Positions 8,571 to 17,262 of a DNA stretch of 64,000 bases are shown here, in pieces. Every line of letters begins with the position of its first letter. Within the stretch, counting starts at the first letter, position 1. Made by a program: the position numbers and the translations under genes. Source of the stretch: a bacterium. GTDB taxonomy: Bacteria; Zixibacteria; MSB-5A5; GN15; FEB-12. The notes under the pieces were generated by a model. It had not been told where the DNA came from and did not search any database. It worked only from the letters and a program-made list of their open reading frames with translations. The DNA is taken from positions 1 to 64,000 of the forward strand of contig JAHLKV010000001.1 of NCBI GenBank assembly GCA_020444475.1, written 5' to 3'.

Positions 8571-8714
8571 GTACGGACCTTTCCCGGGATCGATGATATT
8601 AGTGACATACGTCGATGATTACAGATTTGTTGCGCTCGAGTGAAGCCGCAGTTCGCACAAAAAGCGATTGCATGGTACAAAAACGGAGTCCGTGAGGCAA
8701 GTGTAATCGGCGCG

Positions 8715-8748
8715 AAAAAAAAGACAGACCGCTGTGTTGCGGCCTGTC
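8715..8748 (-). terminator. Intrinsic terminator of the scaffold-like gene
   Basis: On the minus strand, a GC-rich stem (GACAG-GCCGC / GCGGT-CTGTC) with an ACACA-type loop is followed by eight T residues (A-run at 8715-8722 on the plus strand). It lies 35 bases past the stop of the 8783-12160 gene. Confidence 0.88.
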
Positions 8749-8782
8749 CTTATTCGTAACGGTGTACTAACAATGCTACGTG

Positions 8783-11700
8783 CTACTTCAGCAGGAGCAT
8801 CTTGCGCGAGGCAATGAACGTGCCGGCGTCGATGCGATAGAGGTAGACGCCGCTTGCTACCGGCGCGCCGCTCTGGTCGCGTCCGTCCCATATGATCGAG
8901 TGATAGCCGGCAGGCAGATATGATGTCACCAGTGACCTCACGCGTCGTCCCATGATATTGTAGACCTCGATGGAGACATGGGCGGCTTCGGGCATCGCGA
9001 ACTCGATAGTCGTAGTCGGGTTGAACGGATTGGGGTAGTTCTGCTCGAGCGCGAAGTGTTCGGGGAGGTTGGACGTAGGATCGCCGACATCGGTGGGGGT
9101 GTCAAAGACGCACTGGATGGCACGTCCCGAGAAGTTGGCCGCTTCGACCGAGCGAATGGTTGCACAGTCGCCGGTGACGCGGACCAGGTTGCCGGATGCT
9201 CCGGTTCCGACGGTATCGTAGGTGTAAATGAGGGCGATGGTCGAGTCGCCGTCGGTTCGCCAGGCGAGATCCATGGAAGCAAGCTCATCTTCGACCTGGC
9301 ATGTGCCATCGAAAACGATGCGCACGGCGCCGAGGTTGTACGGTCCGGCGAATGAGAGCACTCCTTCCGGGGACAGCACGAATGACACCGGGTCGGGCAG
9401 CGGTCCTGTGTAAGGAGGCAGGGGGAAGGGTCCGCTGTTCATAGTTCGCACGAGCAGCACGAAATCTTCGATAGTAAGGAATCGACTATCGATGTTCATG
9501 TCCGAAGCAAATTGAATCCAAAGGAAGGGAATTTCGTCCGGCACCGCGGAAAACGCATCTCGTCCCCACAGGAAGTAGTTGGCGAAGATAACACCGTCGG
9601 CAACGGTGAATGGGAAGCCATCGAAATTGAGATCGCCGAGGGTGATGGTCGTTTCGGATTTGACGTAGATGCCTCCGCCGATGAACTCAATGAGGCTGGC
9701 AGGTTCCGGTCGGTTCGGATCGGGATTGATTGTGCATTGGGCCTGGGCCCCGGTGTAGGTCGGGAAGCCGGCAAGATAGTCGGTGACATCCTGCCATGAA
9801 GACTCGTCGTCAGGATTCTGCCATGAATACGATGTCCGTCGCAGAACGCGATTGGACATGAGCAGGGTGTCGCCTATCCAATTGCTCATTGTGTTGTCGG
9901 TGCAGTCGACCCAGAAGAAGTCGATTGGCGACCAGCGTTCGTAAGCAACATGTGCCGACACCAGGAACTCGAGTGTGAATATGGTCGGGTTGTCGAATTC
10001 GGCGAGATTGCATATCTCGGGATGGTGCGGTCCGTCGTTGGTTTCGGCGATACCGGTAACCGAGACCAGTCCGCTGGGGCAATCTCCTTCGCAGTTGCCG
10101 TTGGCGCCGGTGCGGAAGGTGAAGTATTCCCAGGCGCATTCGGTGTAGAGGGGAGAGGAGTCAATCTCGGCCCCGGCGAAGGAAAGCTGAGAGGCGTCGT
10201 ACGCCATAAGCAAACTGAAGGCACCGATTGGTGCGAGGGCGTTCGTGAGCTTGACATCGACGTGCTGGAAGGTGCCGGGGGTGACGCCGGTTGAGTCGGG
10301 TCCGGCTTCGGTTTCGATGACGATCTGATATGGTGACGGTCCTACGGATATCATCACCGGCATGCGAACGCCGGCGCAGGTTGAGGCCTGAATCTCGAGC
10401 AGCGTTCCGCCGGTGTATTCAAACAGCACGCCGTCTTCAAGGAAGTAGTCGTAGTTGGTCGCTTTGTCGGGGATGATCACCGGCAGGTTGGCGAGGGCAT
10501 AGGTTTTATTGCCGTCGTTCCAGATGTGGAAGTATTCGTAGGCCATAAACGGAAACTCAACGATGCCATCGAAGACTGCAAAGAAGCCACAGATGGAGTC
10601 GGTGTTGGCGATGTGGATTTGATGAGTCAGGGTGTCATCGAAGATGGTGACTACCTGATCCGACAGAGTGGGCACAGGTGTTTCCGGATCGCGCGAGTAG
10701 TGGACGACGTTGAACATGAACCAGTAATCGGAGATGTGGTTTGGGACGCTGTCGAGGTTCGGATCGGCGCAGCCGCAGTAGGCTGTCGGACAGCCGCCAT
10801 AGAAGTAGCCGCCGAGGTAGGAAAGGTCTTCGAGTGTCCAGGCGATGCCGTCCATGTTGCAGTCGCCGCGGAGTGGGATGAAATTGGAATCAACCAGCTG
10901 CAGTCGGCCCTGCCGGAATGTGACTACATGGGCGGTGTATGGAGAGATACCGCAGTCTGTCGGCAAACCGTCAAAGCTGGGTAACTCGAGAGGACGAGGC
11001 CGCAGGTCGCCGTCGGCGTCACGCACAGCCGAGGCAAGGAGGGTCTTGTTAGAGGTACTGTACGTTCTGTTGGCAAAGCAACTGGGCCAGTAGAATCTGA
11101 CGTCGGTCGTCGCTTCGATATCGCTGTTATCGGCGATTACATCAAAGCGGAGGCGCAACAGCCTGGTTGGGAGGACGTCTGGCGCCAGACAGGTTGGCTC
11201 TCCGTCGATATACGGGATATCAGCTGCCAGGCGAACGAATATGCCTGCAAGGGAAGAGGGTTCGCCGGGGAGAAGCGGAATACGGTATGGCCACCAGTCC
11301 AGAAGCTCCCAACCGCATGACTGGAGAAAGTCATCTTCGAGCACGTCTTCGAGGTGCAATAGGCTGCTGTCATAGGCAATGAGCAATTCGATACGGTCAA
11401 ACTCATACCCGTTAGTGTCGATCCACACCGGGACATCCACGGTAGAGCCGAGCGGGACGAATTCGACACTTGCTATTCTGAAGCTCAAGTTCTCGGCAAC
11501 AGGGGCAGTGCCGACCTCGACCGTCACGCCGGCCGTGGAGCCGCCGCTAAGGCCATCGCCAACGTGTATGTAAAACTCGAAGCGTCGGTTGTTATCGGAG
11601 GCCTCGGGTGTGAAGTGGAAGAGCCCGGTGTTACTGTCGAGACTGAAACTGCCAACCGGAAATGGTTCGACATCGTAGAGGTAGTACGTAACGGTGTCAC

Positions 11701-12160
11701 ATTCGTCCGAGTCGTACGCGGTAAACTGGGCGATCGCTTCCTGGCCAACTTCGGTGCGAACATACTGGTAGCGCTGAGCGTCCATCTCCGGCGGGTTGTT
11801 CTCGGCGGACACATAGAACCGACAGTTCTGATCGCCGGTGGTCATGGTGTCATGGGCCGAGGCGGAGATTTCGACCTGGTAATTCTGATATACATCGGAT
11901 GGTTCGGGGTGCCAGACCCAGAGGCCGGTTTTGGTGTTGATTTCGCCCGGACCGGAGACCAGGTGGTAGCGGACATTGCGGCTATAGCCGGGTTGGGCGG
12001 CGTTGGGGTCAATAGCGACTACAGAGTAGAGCAAGGAGTCGCAGTGATTTCCGGTCACCATGTCCGGGCAGCCGGTGAAGATCGGTGGCTGGGGTGGATT
12101 GGCGGCCAGCGAGCCGGCAAGGCACAGCACGAGTGTATAGAGAAGATATGGACGACGCAT
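8783..12160 (-). CDS. Exported scaffold-like protein with cohesin-like and dockerin-like segments and a T9SS sorting domain
   Basis: 1125 residues. It has a Sec signal peptide (1-20), then cadherin/Ig-like repeats (about 22-220). Two beta-rich regions resemble cohesins (about 225-410 and 625-780; each has V-x-V-x-L/I-T/D-N and AYDSSLL/AYDASQL patterns). Calcium-loop dockerin-like segments sit near 430 (GDCNMDG) and 840 (GDLNFDG). The last 90 residues are a type A T9SS sorting domain: NYPNPFNPTTTIEF, VYNIMGRRV, W-D-G-R-D and GVYLYRI. The protein should cross the outer membrane and be anchored or released there. The cohesin reading rests on pattern only. GGGGGAA precedes the ATG. A promoter lies at 12200-12227 and a terminator at 8715-8748. 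It is the only protein in the window with a T9SS tail. Confidence 0.85.
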   Translation of the reverse strand: MRRPYLLYTLVLCLAGSLAANPPQPPIFTGCPDMVTGNHCDSLLYSVVAIDPNAAQPGYSRNVRYHLVSGPGEINTKTGLWVWHPEPSDVYQNYQVEISASAHDTMTTGDQNCRFYVSAENNPPEMDAQRYQYVRTEVGQEAIAQFTAYDSDECDTVTYYLYDVEPFPVGSFSLDSNTGLFHFTPEASDNNRRFEFYIHVGDGLSGGSTAGVTVEVGTAPVAENLSFRIASVEFVPLGSTVDVPVWIDTNGYEFDRIELLIAYDSSLLHLEDVLEDDFLQSCGWELLDWWPYRIPLLPGEPSSLAGIFVRLAADIPYIDGEPTCLAPDVLPTRLLRLRFDVIADNSDIEATTDVRFYWPSCFANRTYSTSNKTLLASAVRDADGDLRPRPLELPSFDGLPTDCGISPYTAHVVTFRQGRLQLVDSNFIPLRGDCNMDGIAWTLEDLSYLGGYFYGGCPTAYCGCADPNLDSVPNHISDYWFMFNVVHYSRDPETPVPTLSDQVVTIFDDTLTHQIHIANTDSICGFFAVFDGIVEFPFMAYEYFHIWNDGNKTYALANLPVIIPDKATNYDYFLEDGVLFEYTGGTLLEIQASTCAGVRMPVMISVGPSPYQIVIETEAGPDSTGVTPGTFQHVDVKLTNALAPIGAFSLLMAYDASQLSFAGAEIDSSPLYTECAWEYFTFRTGANGNCEGDCPSGLVSVTGIAETNDGPHHPEICNLAEFDNPTIFTLEFLVSAHVAYERWSPIDFFWVDCTDNTMSNWIGDTLLMSNRVLRRTSYSWQNPDDESSWQDVTDYLAGFPTYTGAQAQCTINPDPNRPEPASLIEFIGGGIYVKSETTITLGDLNFDGFPFTVADGVIFANYFLWGRDAFSAVPDEIPFLWIQFASDMNIDSRFLTIEDFVLLVRTMNSGPFPLPPYTGPLPDPVSFVLSPEGVLSFAGPYNLGAVRIVFDGTCQVEDELASMDLAWRTDGDSTIALIYTYDTVGTGASGNLVRVTGDCATIRSVEAANFSGRAIQCVFDTPTDVGDPTSNLPEHFALEQNYPNPFNPTTTIEFAMPEAAHVSIEVYNIMGRRVRSLVTSYLPAGYHSIIWDGRDQSGAPVASGVYLYRIDAGTFIASRKMLLLK

Positions 12161-12199
12161 GAGAAAATTCCCCCGCTGATTTGTTTAGAGTAACAATGA

Positions 12200-12227
12200 A
12201 ATATACCGCAATCTCCACGTTTGTCAA
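12200..12227 (-). promoter_or_regulatory. Sigma-70-type promoter for the scaffold-like gene
   Basis: Minus strand: perfect TTGACA (12222-12227), 16-bp spacer, TATATT (12200-12205). The predicted transcript start is near 12193, giving a leader of about 33 bases. The same two hexamers precede the genes starting at 24551 and 28677. Confidence 0.7.
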
Positions 12228-12263
12228 TCGCAAGGGATAATCGATTGTCGGTCAAGGCCATAG

Positions 12264-12293
12264 AAAAGGCGACCGGAGGGTCCGATCGCCTTT
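12264..12293 (-). terminator. Intrinsic terminator of the fibronectin/dockerin gene
   Basis: Stem AAAGGCGA/TCGCCTTT extended by CGG/CCG, followed on the minus strand by TTTT. It lies 27 bases after the stop at 12320 and upstream of the next minus-strand promoter. Confidence 0.85.
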
Positions 12294-12319
12294 GGTCTTG
12301 ATCCGTGTGCCTTGTCTGC

Positions 12320-12898
12320 TTACAGGCAAGGGGGGAGATCAGCGGGAGGCTGGAACAGATGGCTGACCAGGGCCATGAGATCGCTGAGATCGATGCGCCC
12401 CTGCGGGTCGGCGTCGATATTCGCCTCTGCCTCACAACAGATCTGGCCGTTCAGAAACAGGTAGCCGACGAGCACGACGAGGTCGGTCAAGTCAACATCG
12501 TCATCGGGATCGCAGTCGACGTTTCCGACGATTCCGCTGCAGACCTGCATGGGCGCCCGGCGGGAGATGACATTCGACATCTCCGACCAGTTGCGGGATT
12601 CATCGGCGGCCTTGATAGCGAAGTAGTATCGTACTCCCGGTTCCAGTCCGGAGACGAGCCACTCTTCCCGGGCGCCTGACGGCTTGGGATGGGGAACCAC
12701 CCGGGCCGGGGTTGCCATCGCCCAGTTGTCTTCGGTGATGACACTGCGGGAGAACCTAATATCATAGTATGACGCCGTCCCCACGACGCCGTCGTCCCCT
12801 GTCGCAGTCCAGGACAGGGTGACACACGCAGACTGAACCTGCGGTCCAAGCAGGCACAGCCCCACCGTCAGCAAGACGGCAAGCCGCACTGCAGTCAT
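12320..12898 (-). CDS. Small exported fibronectin-III protein with dockerin-like tail
   Basis: 192 residues from the ATG at 12898, which has GGAGG five bases upstream. An upstream extension to 13021 is open but carries no conserved sequence and would bury the signal peptide. Signal peptide about 1-23 (MTAVRLAVLLTVGLCLLGPQ). One fibronectin-III-like domain spans about 25-110 (SWTATGDDG, then L-x-P-G-V-R-Y-Y-F-A-I-K). Two dockerin-like repeats end the protein (DLTDLVVLVGYLF and DLSDLMALVSHLF), each preceded by an acidic calcium-type loop. With no catalytic domain, it is probably an adaptor or structural part of the extracellular set. A terminator follows. Confidence 0.82.
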   Translation of the reverse strand: MTAVRLAVLLTVGLCLLGPQVQSACVTLSWTATGDDGVVGTASYYDIRFSRSVITEDNWAMATPARVVPHPKPSGAREEWLVSGLEPGVRYYFAIKAADESRNWSEMSNVISRRAPMQVCSGIVGNVDCDPDDDVDLTDLVVLVGYLFLNGQICCEAEANIDADPQGRIDLSDLMALVSHLFQPPADLPPCL

Positions 12899-13125
12899 TA
12901 CACCTCCGTTGTAGATGTCGTGCAAGGAAGTCTGGCATCTTCCCGTTGCATAACCGGCCAACATTACTCTTGAATGGTATTGAAGGCAACATATTTGATT
13001 GCAGGAAACCGTCGGACGCAAACTTTACGTCGAGGGCAGCATTGGCATGACACTTTTGAGGCTGATTCTCGTATGTGAATAGGGTATATACGAGTGTATC
13101 TTCAACTGGAAAGGTTCGCACGGCA

Positions 13126-15033
13126 ATGGTCAGGGTACTACTTAATCGGCATTCACTTGTTCTCCTCGTATTCGCCCTGTTTCTCTCAGGAGGGACGGTG
13201 GCGGCTCAGGATCAGATCGAGGATCCCCAGGAGGTGCTTCGTCGCCATTATCAGGCCTCGGGCGGGTTGGAGCGGCTCCGGGCAATCAAAACGACCTATA
13301 CCGAAGGATCGATGGAGCTGATCGGCACCGGTCTTGAGGGAACGTTCACACGCTGGAGCAGCGGATTGACGAAGTATCGTACCGAGGTCGATCTGGGTGC
13401 GATACGCCAGATCGATGGGGACAACGGGTCCTTCCGGTGGCTGGTGGACCACAACAACAAGCTCCAGATGAGACGGGACTCGGTGACGCTCCGGGAGCGA
13501 TTCCTGGATAGTCTGGCTGCGGTGCACGAGGAGCTTGATCCCAACTCACCGTGGCTTGAGGTGAGTCTTACCGGGATGGAAGATGTCGGGACGGCGGCGT
13601 GCTATGTCCTGAAAACTACCAATACAGTCAACAAAACGGTAACCTACGATTACATCGATAAATCGACTTTCTACCTGCTGAAACGGGTCGCGATCACGCC
13701 GGACGATACTACCACGACATTGTTCAGCGACTATCGTCCGGTCGGCGATTTCGTGCGGCCGTTCCGTCAGGAGTCAACCACTAATCCGCCGGGCATGACC
13801 CAGGTGATCGTGTTCGATCGAGTTGAGTTTGATGTGCCGACGGCGGCTACTCTCTTTGAGCCGCCGGATAGTGATGTCAGGGATTTCGTGTTTGACAACG
13901 GGGTGTCGGCGGAGGATGTGCCGTTTGAGTACATCGAAAACCACATCTACCTGCCGGTGGTGGTCGAGGGAGACACGGGGCTGTGGATACTCGATTCCGG
14001 GGCCGGTTCGACGGTGCTGGATCGCGGGTATGCGGAGGGACTGGGGATCGAACTCGAGGGTACGATCAAGGGCCAGGGGGCAGGGAATACGGTTGATGTT
14101 ACGTTCGGCAGAATGCCGGCGTACAGCCTGCCGGGCGTGCAGTTCGCCTCGCAACGGGTGGCGGTGATCGATTTGAAGGGTGTGATCGGCAAGCTGCTCG
14201 GGTTTGATGTGGCCGGTATTCTCGGCTACGACTTCCTGTCCCGGGTGGTCACGAAGGTTGACTATGCCAACCGGAAACTGTCGTTTTACGATCCGGACGA
14301 CTTCGTGTACAGAGGAGAGGGCGTGATCCTGGACGCGCCGGTGTCGCAGGAGAACATCTTTCTGGTGCCCCTGACGGTAGATGGTGTGACTGACGGGGTA
14401 TGGAGTCTGGATCTGGGGGCGACGAACACCAGTTTCAATCATCCGACGGCAAGAAAGCTGGGCTATCTGGACAGAGAGGGGATCGACGGTATGGCGTTTG
14501 GCGCCGGGGGTGGGTTTGCGACGCGCTACATCAAGGTCGATTCGCTCAGTTTCGCCGGCTTTCCGGTGAATGAGACAACTATGTCATTCCCCGTACATAC
14601 CAATGCCGGAGCGCTTGCGGGAGGCGAGCAGACCGGCAATATAGGCAACACGCTGCTGCGTCATTTCGTTTTGTACCTGGACTACGCCGAACAGCGTTTG
14701 ATAGTTGAGAAGGGGGACGACTACGGGAAGGTGCTTCCGCCAAAGTACCTGACCGGGCTTCAGCTGATTCTCGACGACAGCGGTCGCGTCATCGTGCACA
14801 ATGTTATGGAGAACACGTCCGGTGATGAGGCGGGGATGCTCGCCGGGGATGAGATCGTGGCAGTTGACGGGAAATCGGTGGAGCTGCTGGGTGGTCTAAT
14901 CGCCACTCGTGAGGCATTCCAGGGGGAACTCGGAGAGAAGCGATCGGTTGATCTGGTACGCGATGGCAAGAAGAAGCGGGTAAAATTCGAATTGTTCGAT
15001 CCTTTTGCCCGCCTGCACAGTAGCACGCAGTAA
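13126..15033 (+). CDS. Exported retropepsin-like aspartic protease with PDZ domain
   Basis: 635 residues from the ATG at 13126, with GGAAAGG 11 bases upstream. An open frame from 13075 lacks support. Signal peptide about 1-27. Residues 30-250 resemble the lipoprotein-like domain often found before such proteases. Two retropepsin-like units follow: the first has the active motif LDSGAGST (D290), while the second reads LDLGATNT (D429), a departure from the D-T/S-G triad. A PDZ domain ends the protein (about 550-625, GDEAGMLAGDEIVAVDGK). It is likely periplasmic or surface exposed, acting in protein turnover. It is the first gene of a three-gene plus-strand run, with only 10 bases before the next start. 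Confidence 0.85.
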   Translation: MVRVLLNRHSLVLLVFALFLSGGTVAAQDQIEDPQEVLRRHYQASGGLERLRAIKTTYTEGSMELIGTGLEGTFTRWSSGLTKYRTEVDLGAIRQIDGDNGSFRWLVDHNNKLQMRRDSVTLRERFLDSLAAVHEELDPNSPWLEVSLTGMEDVGTAACYVLKTTNTVNKTVTYDYIDKSTFYLLKRVAITPDDTTTTLFSDYRPVGDFVRPFRQESTTNPPGMTQVIVFDRVEFDVPTAATLFEPPDSDVRDFVFDNGVSAEDVPFEYIENHIYLPVVVEGDTGLWILDSGAGSTVLDRGYAEGLGIELEGTIKGQGAGNTVDVTFGRMPAYSLPGVQFASQRVAVIDLKGVIGKLLGFDVAGILGYDFLSRVVTKVDYANRKLSFYDPDDFVYRGEGVILDAPVSQENIFLVPLTVDGVTDGVWSLDLGATNTSFNHPTARKLGYLDREGIDGMAFGAGGGFATRYIKVDSLSFAGFPVNETTMSFPVHTNAGALAGGEQTGNIGNTLLRHFVLYLDYAEQRLIVEKGDDYGKVLPPKYLTGLQLILDDSGRVIVHNVMENTSGDEAGMLAGDEIVAVDGKSVELLGGLIATREAFQGELGEKRSVDLVRDGKKKRVKFELFDPFARLHSSTQ

Positions 15034-15043
15034 CCGGAGAACC

Positions 15044-16015
15044 ATGCACATACATATTCGTCAGGGCTTCGATTCGGACTGGATCGAGGCCCTTCGTCCG
15101 TCACTTCATCCCGATATCACGCTCACGTGCGGCAAGCACGGCGATGTCCCTTCGACGTGCGAGCTGTTGGTCGCGGGGCGACCGTCGTCGGAAGACCTGT
15201 CGGCGAGTGAGCACTTAAAGGCGGTCATTGTCCCCTGGGCAGGCATCCCGAAAGTGACCGGTGAGCTTCTGGCCGCAAGACCCCACCTCAGCCTCCACAA
15301 TCTTCACCACAATGCCGCACCCACGGCGGAGCTGGCGATAGCGCTGATGCTGACCGCGATGAAGCGGGTGCCGTTGCTCGATCGGGCACTGCGCAGGGGA
15401 GACTGGCGGGAGCGGTTTGAGGACGATTCCAGACTGTTGCTGGTCGAAGGACGGACGGCCGTGGTGCTGGGATATGGCGCTATCGGGCAGCGCGTAGCGC
15501 GTGCCTGTACGGGGCTGGGAATGAAAGTTCAGGCGGTGCGGCGGGGTGTCGATCAGGATGGGGATGCGTGGGCGACGATACACAGCTCCGAGGAGCTCCC
15601 TGCGCTGTTGCCGTTTGCCGACGTTCTCATGATCTGTGTCCCACTCACTGTTGATACCGAGGGGTTGCTGGACAGTGCACGATTGGCTATGCTGCCGGAC
15701 AACGCGGTTATAGTAAACGTGTCTCGCGGTTCGGTGATTGATGAGGAAAGTCTGTACCGCGAGTTGTTGTCGGGAAGATTACGGGCGGGGCTGGATGTCT
15801 GGTACACCTATCCTGAGAGCGAGGCAGTTGCTGCCGATACGGCGCCGTCGCGATTTCCCTTTCATGAACTGGAAAATGTGGTGATGACGCCGCATCTGGG
15901 AGGTAACTCGGACAGGACGGAGTTACTTCGCCGCAAAGAGCTGGCGCGTTTGCTCAACGCTGCTGCCGAGGGGAGAGAGGTCCCCAATCGGGTTGATCTT
16001 ACTCGCGGGTATTAA
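15044..16015 (+). CDS. D-isomer-specific 2-hydroxyacid dehydrogenase
   Basis: 323 residues from the ATG at 15044, preceded by CCGGAG. The NAD-binding motif GYGAIG lies at 143-148. The catalytic Arg lies in NVSRGSVIDE and the catalytic His in MTPHLGGN. Expected activity is NAD(P)H-dependent reduction of a 2-oxoacid to a D-2-hydroxyacid, in the cytoplasm. Specificity cannot be assigned: the N-terminal substrate domain is short and divergent. The gene starts 10 bases after the retropepsin-like stop, so they are probably co-transcribed, although the two products act in different compartments. Confidence 0.88.
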   Translation: MHIHIRQGFDSDWIEALRPSLHPDITLTCGKHGDVPSTCELLVAGRPSSEDLSASEHLKAVIVPWAGIPKVTGELLAARPHLSLHNLHHNAAPTAELAIALMLTAMKRVPLLDRALRRGDWRERFEDDSRLLLVEGRTAVVLGYGAIGQRVARACTGLGMKVQAVRRGVDQDGDAWATIHSSEELPALLPFADVLMICVPLTVDTEGLLDSARLAMLPDNAVIVNVSRGSVIDEESLYRELLSGRLRAGLDVWYTYPESEAVAADTAPSRFPFHELENVVMTPHLGGNSDRTELLRRKELARLLNAAAEGREVPNRVDLTRGY

Positions 16016-16072
16016 CAGCAAATCTCTCTAACCGTTGTTGACATTGGCATTTCATACTACTACTTACGACGT

Positions 16073-17176
16073 ATGGATACGAGTAGACTATTTCAGCCGC
16101 TGAAGTCTGGCGACACGCTGACCCTGCCTAATCGGCTGGTGATGGCTCCGATGACCACCACGGCGGGAGAGCCCGATGGCTCATTTTCCGCACAGGAGAT
16201 CAGCTATCTGGCCCGGCGAGCCCGATCCGGTATAGGGCTGATCATGACGCCAGCCTGCTATTGCCACAAGTCGGGTCATGCGTTCGAGCGGCAGGTGGGA
16301 TGTGATCGGGATGAGCTGCATGGCAGTCTCTCCAGGTGTGCGGAAGCGATCAACCAAGCCGGCGCGGCGTCGTTTCTGCAGATTCACCACGGAGGGAATG
16401 CAGTGAAGGCGCATCTGAGCGGCGAGCGGCCGTGGGCGCCGTCGGCGGTGCACAACCGCCGAGGGACCTCGGAGCTGCCGCGCGAGATGACTGAGACCGA
16501 GATATGGCTGATTGTGGAATCATTTGCGAAAGCCGCCGGGCGTGCGAAGCGAGCCGGATTCACCGGGATCGAGCTGCACGGCGCCAACACGTATCTCTTT
16601 CAGCAGTTCTTTTCTCCATTCACCAATAAGCGCGAGGATCGCTGGGGAGCGGTGGAGTGGGAAAACCGCGTGCGGTTTGCGACTGAAGTCGTGAAGGCAG
16701 TCCGAACAGAAGTTGGCGCGGCGTATCCGATCTCGTACAGAATCTCGCCTGAAGAGCCGGAGCCGGATGGCTATTCCACTCATGACGCTGTCAGGTTGTT
16801 GGAGATGATTGTTCCGTTGGGGGTCGATATCGTTCACGTGTCCAGCTGGGAATACGGCGTCGGTGTGAGGAATGATTGGCCGGAAGGGTCTCATCCGACA
16901 AAGATGATCCGCGATGCGATGCCATCCGAGATGCCGGTTATCGGCGTTGGAGGGGTACGGACACCGGAACAGGCGCTTCGAGTCCTTGACGACGGTGTCG
17001 AACTTGTGGCGATGGGGCAGGAGCTGTTGCTGGATGCGGACTGGCCGAAGAAGGTACAAGAGGGGACATTCGATCAGATCAGGACCTCAGTGCAGACGCG
17101 TGAAGAGCTTGAGGGGCTTGAGATCCCCGAACTGATGAGGCCGTATGTGGCTCGGTTCTTTCTCCCTGAGCAGTAA
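16073..17176 (+). CDS. NADH:flavin oxidoreductase, Old Yellow Enzyme family
   Basis: 367 residues forming an FMN-binding TIM barrel. Family signatures in order: LPNRLVMAPMTTTAGEPDG at the start, QIHHGGN in the middle, HGANTYLFQQFFSPFTNKR with the His/Asn substrate pair (as in yeast OYE1, rather than the His/His pair of YqjM-type enzymes), and VGGVRTPEQA near the FMN phosphate. Expected reaction: NAD(P)H-dependent reduction of activated C=C bonds. The start at 16073 has no convincing ribosome site, and 57 bases separate it from the dehydrogenase. No 4Fe-4S or second flavin domain is present, so it is not a 2,4-dienoyl-CoA reductase. The terminator at 17205 closes the run. Confidence 0.9.
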   Translation: MDTSRLFQPLKSGDTLTLPNRLVMAPMTTTAGEPDGSFSAQEISYLARRARSGIGLIMTPACYCHKSGHAFERQVGCDRDELHGSLSRCAEAINQAGAASFLQIHHGGNAVKAHLSGERPWAPSAVHNRRGTSELPREMTETEIWLIVESFAKAAGRAKRAGFTGIELHGANTYLFQQFFSPFTNKREDRWGAVEWENRVRFATEVVKAVRTEVGAAYPISYRISPEEPEPDGYSTHDAVRLLEMIVPLGVDIVHVSSWEYGVGVRNDWPEGSHPTKMIRDAMPSEMPVIGVGGVRTPEQALRVLDDGVELVAMGQELLLDADWPKKVQEGTFDQIRTSVQTREELEGLEIPELMRPYVARFFLPEQ

Positions 17177-17204
17177 TTGACCTTCCAGATAGCATCAATA
17201 AGAA

Positions 17205-17233
17205 CGGCCGGATGGTGCAAGACCATCCGGCCG
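17205..17233. terminator. Shared hairpin between convergent genes
   Basis: A perfect 12-bp stem CGGCCGGATGGT/ACCATCCGGCCG with a 5-base loop. It lies between the OYE stop (17176, plus) and the C25 protease stop (17263, minus). There is a modest T-rich tail on the minus strand (TTCTT), so it probably serves both. Confidence 0.8.
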
Positions 17234-17262
17234 TGATTCGTTTAGTGGTCTACCTAGTCACC

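Noticed and set aside
16037..16065. TTGACA before the Old Yellow Enzyme gene as a promoter
   Set aside because: The -35 is perfect but no acceptable -10 lies 16-18 bases downstream (TACTTA is the best), and the gene is probably co-transcribed from upstream.
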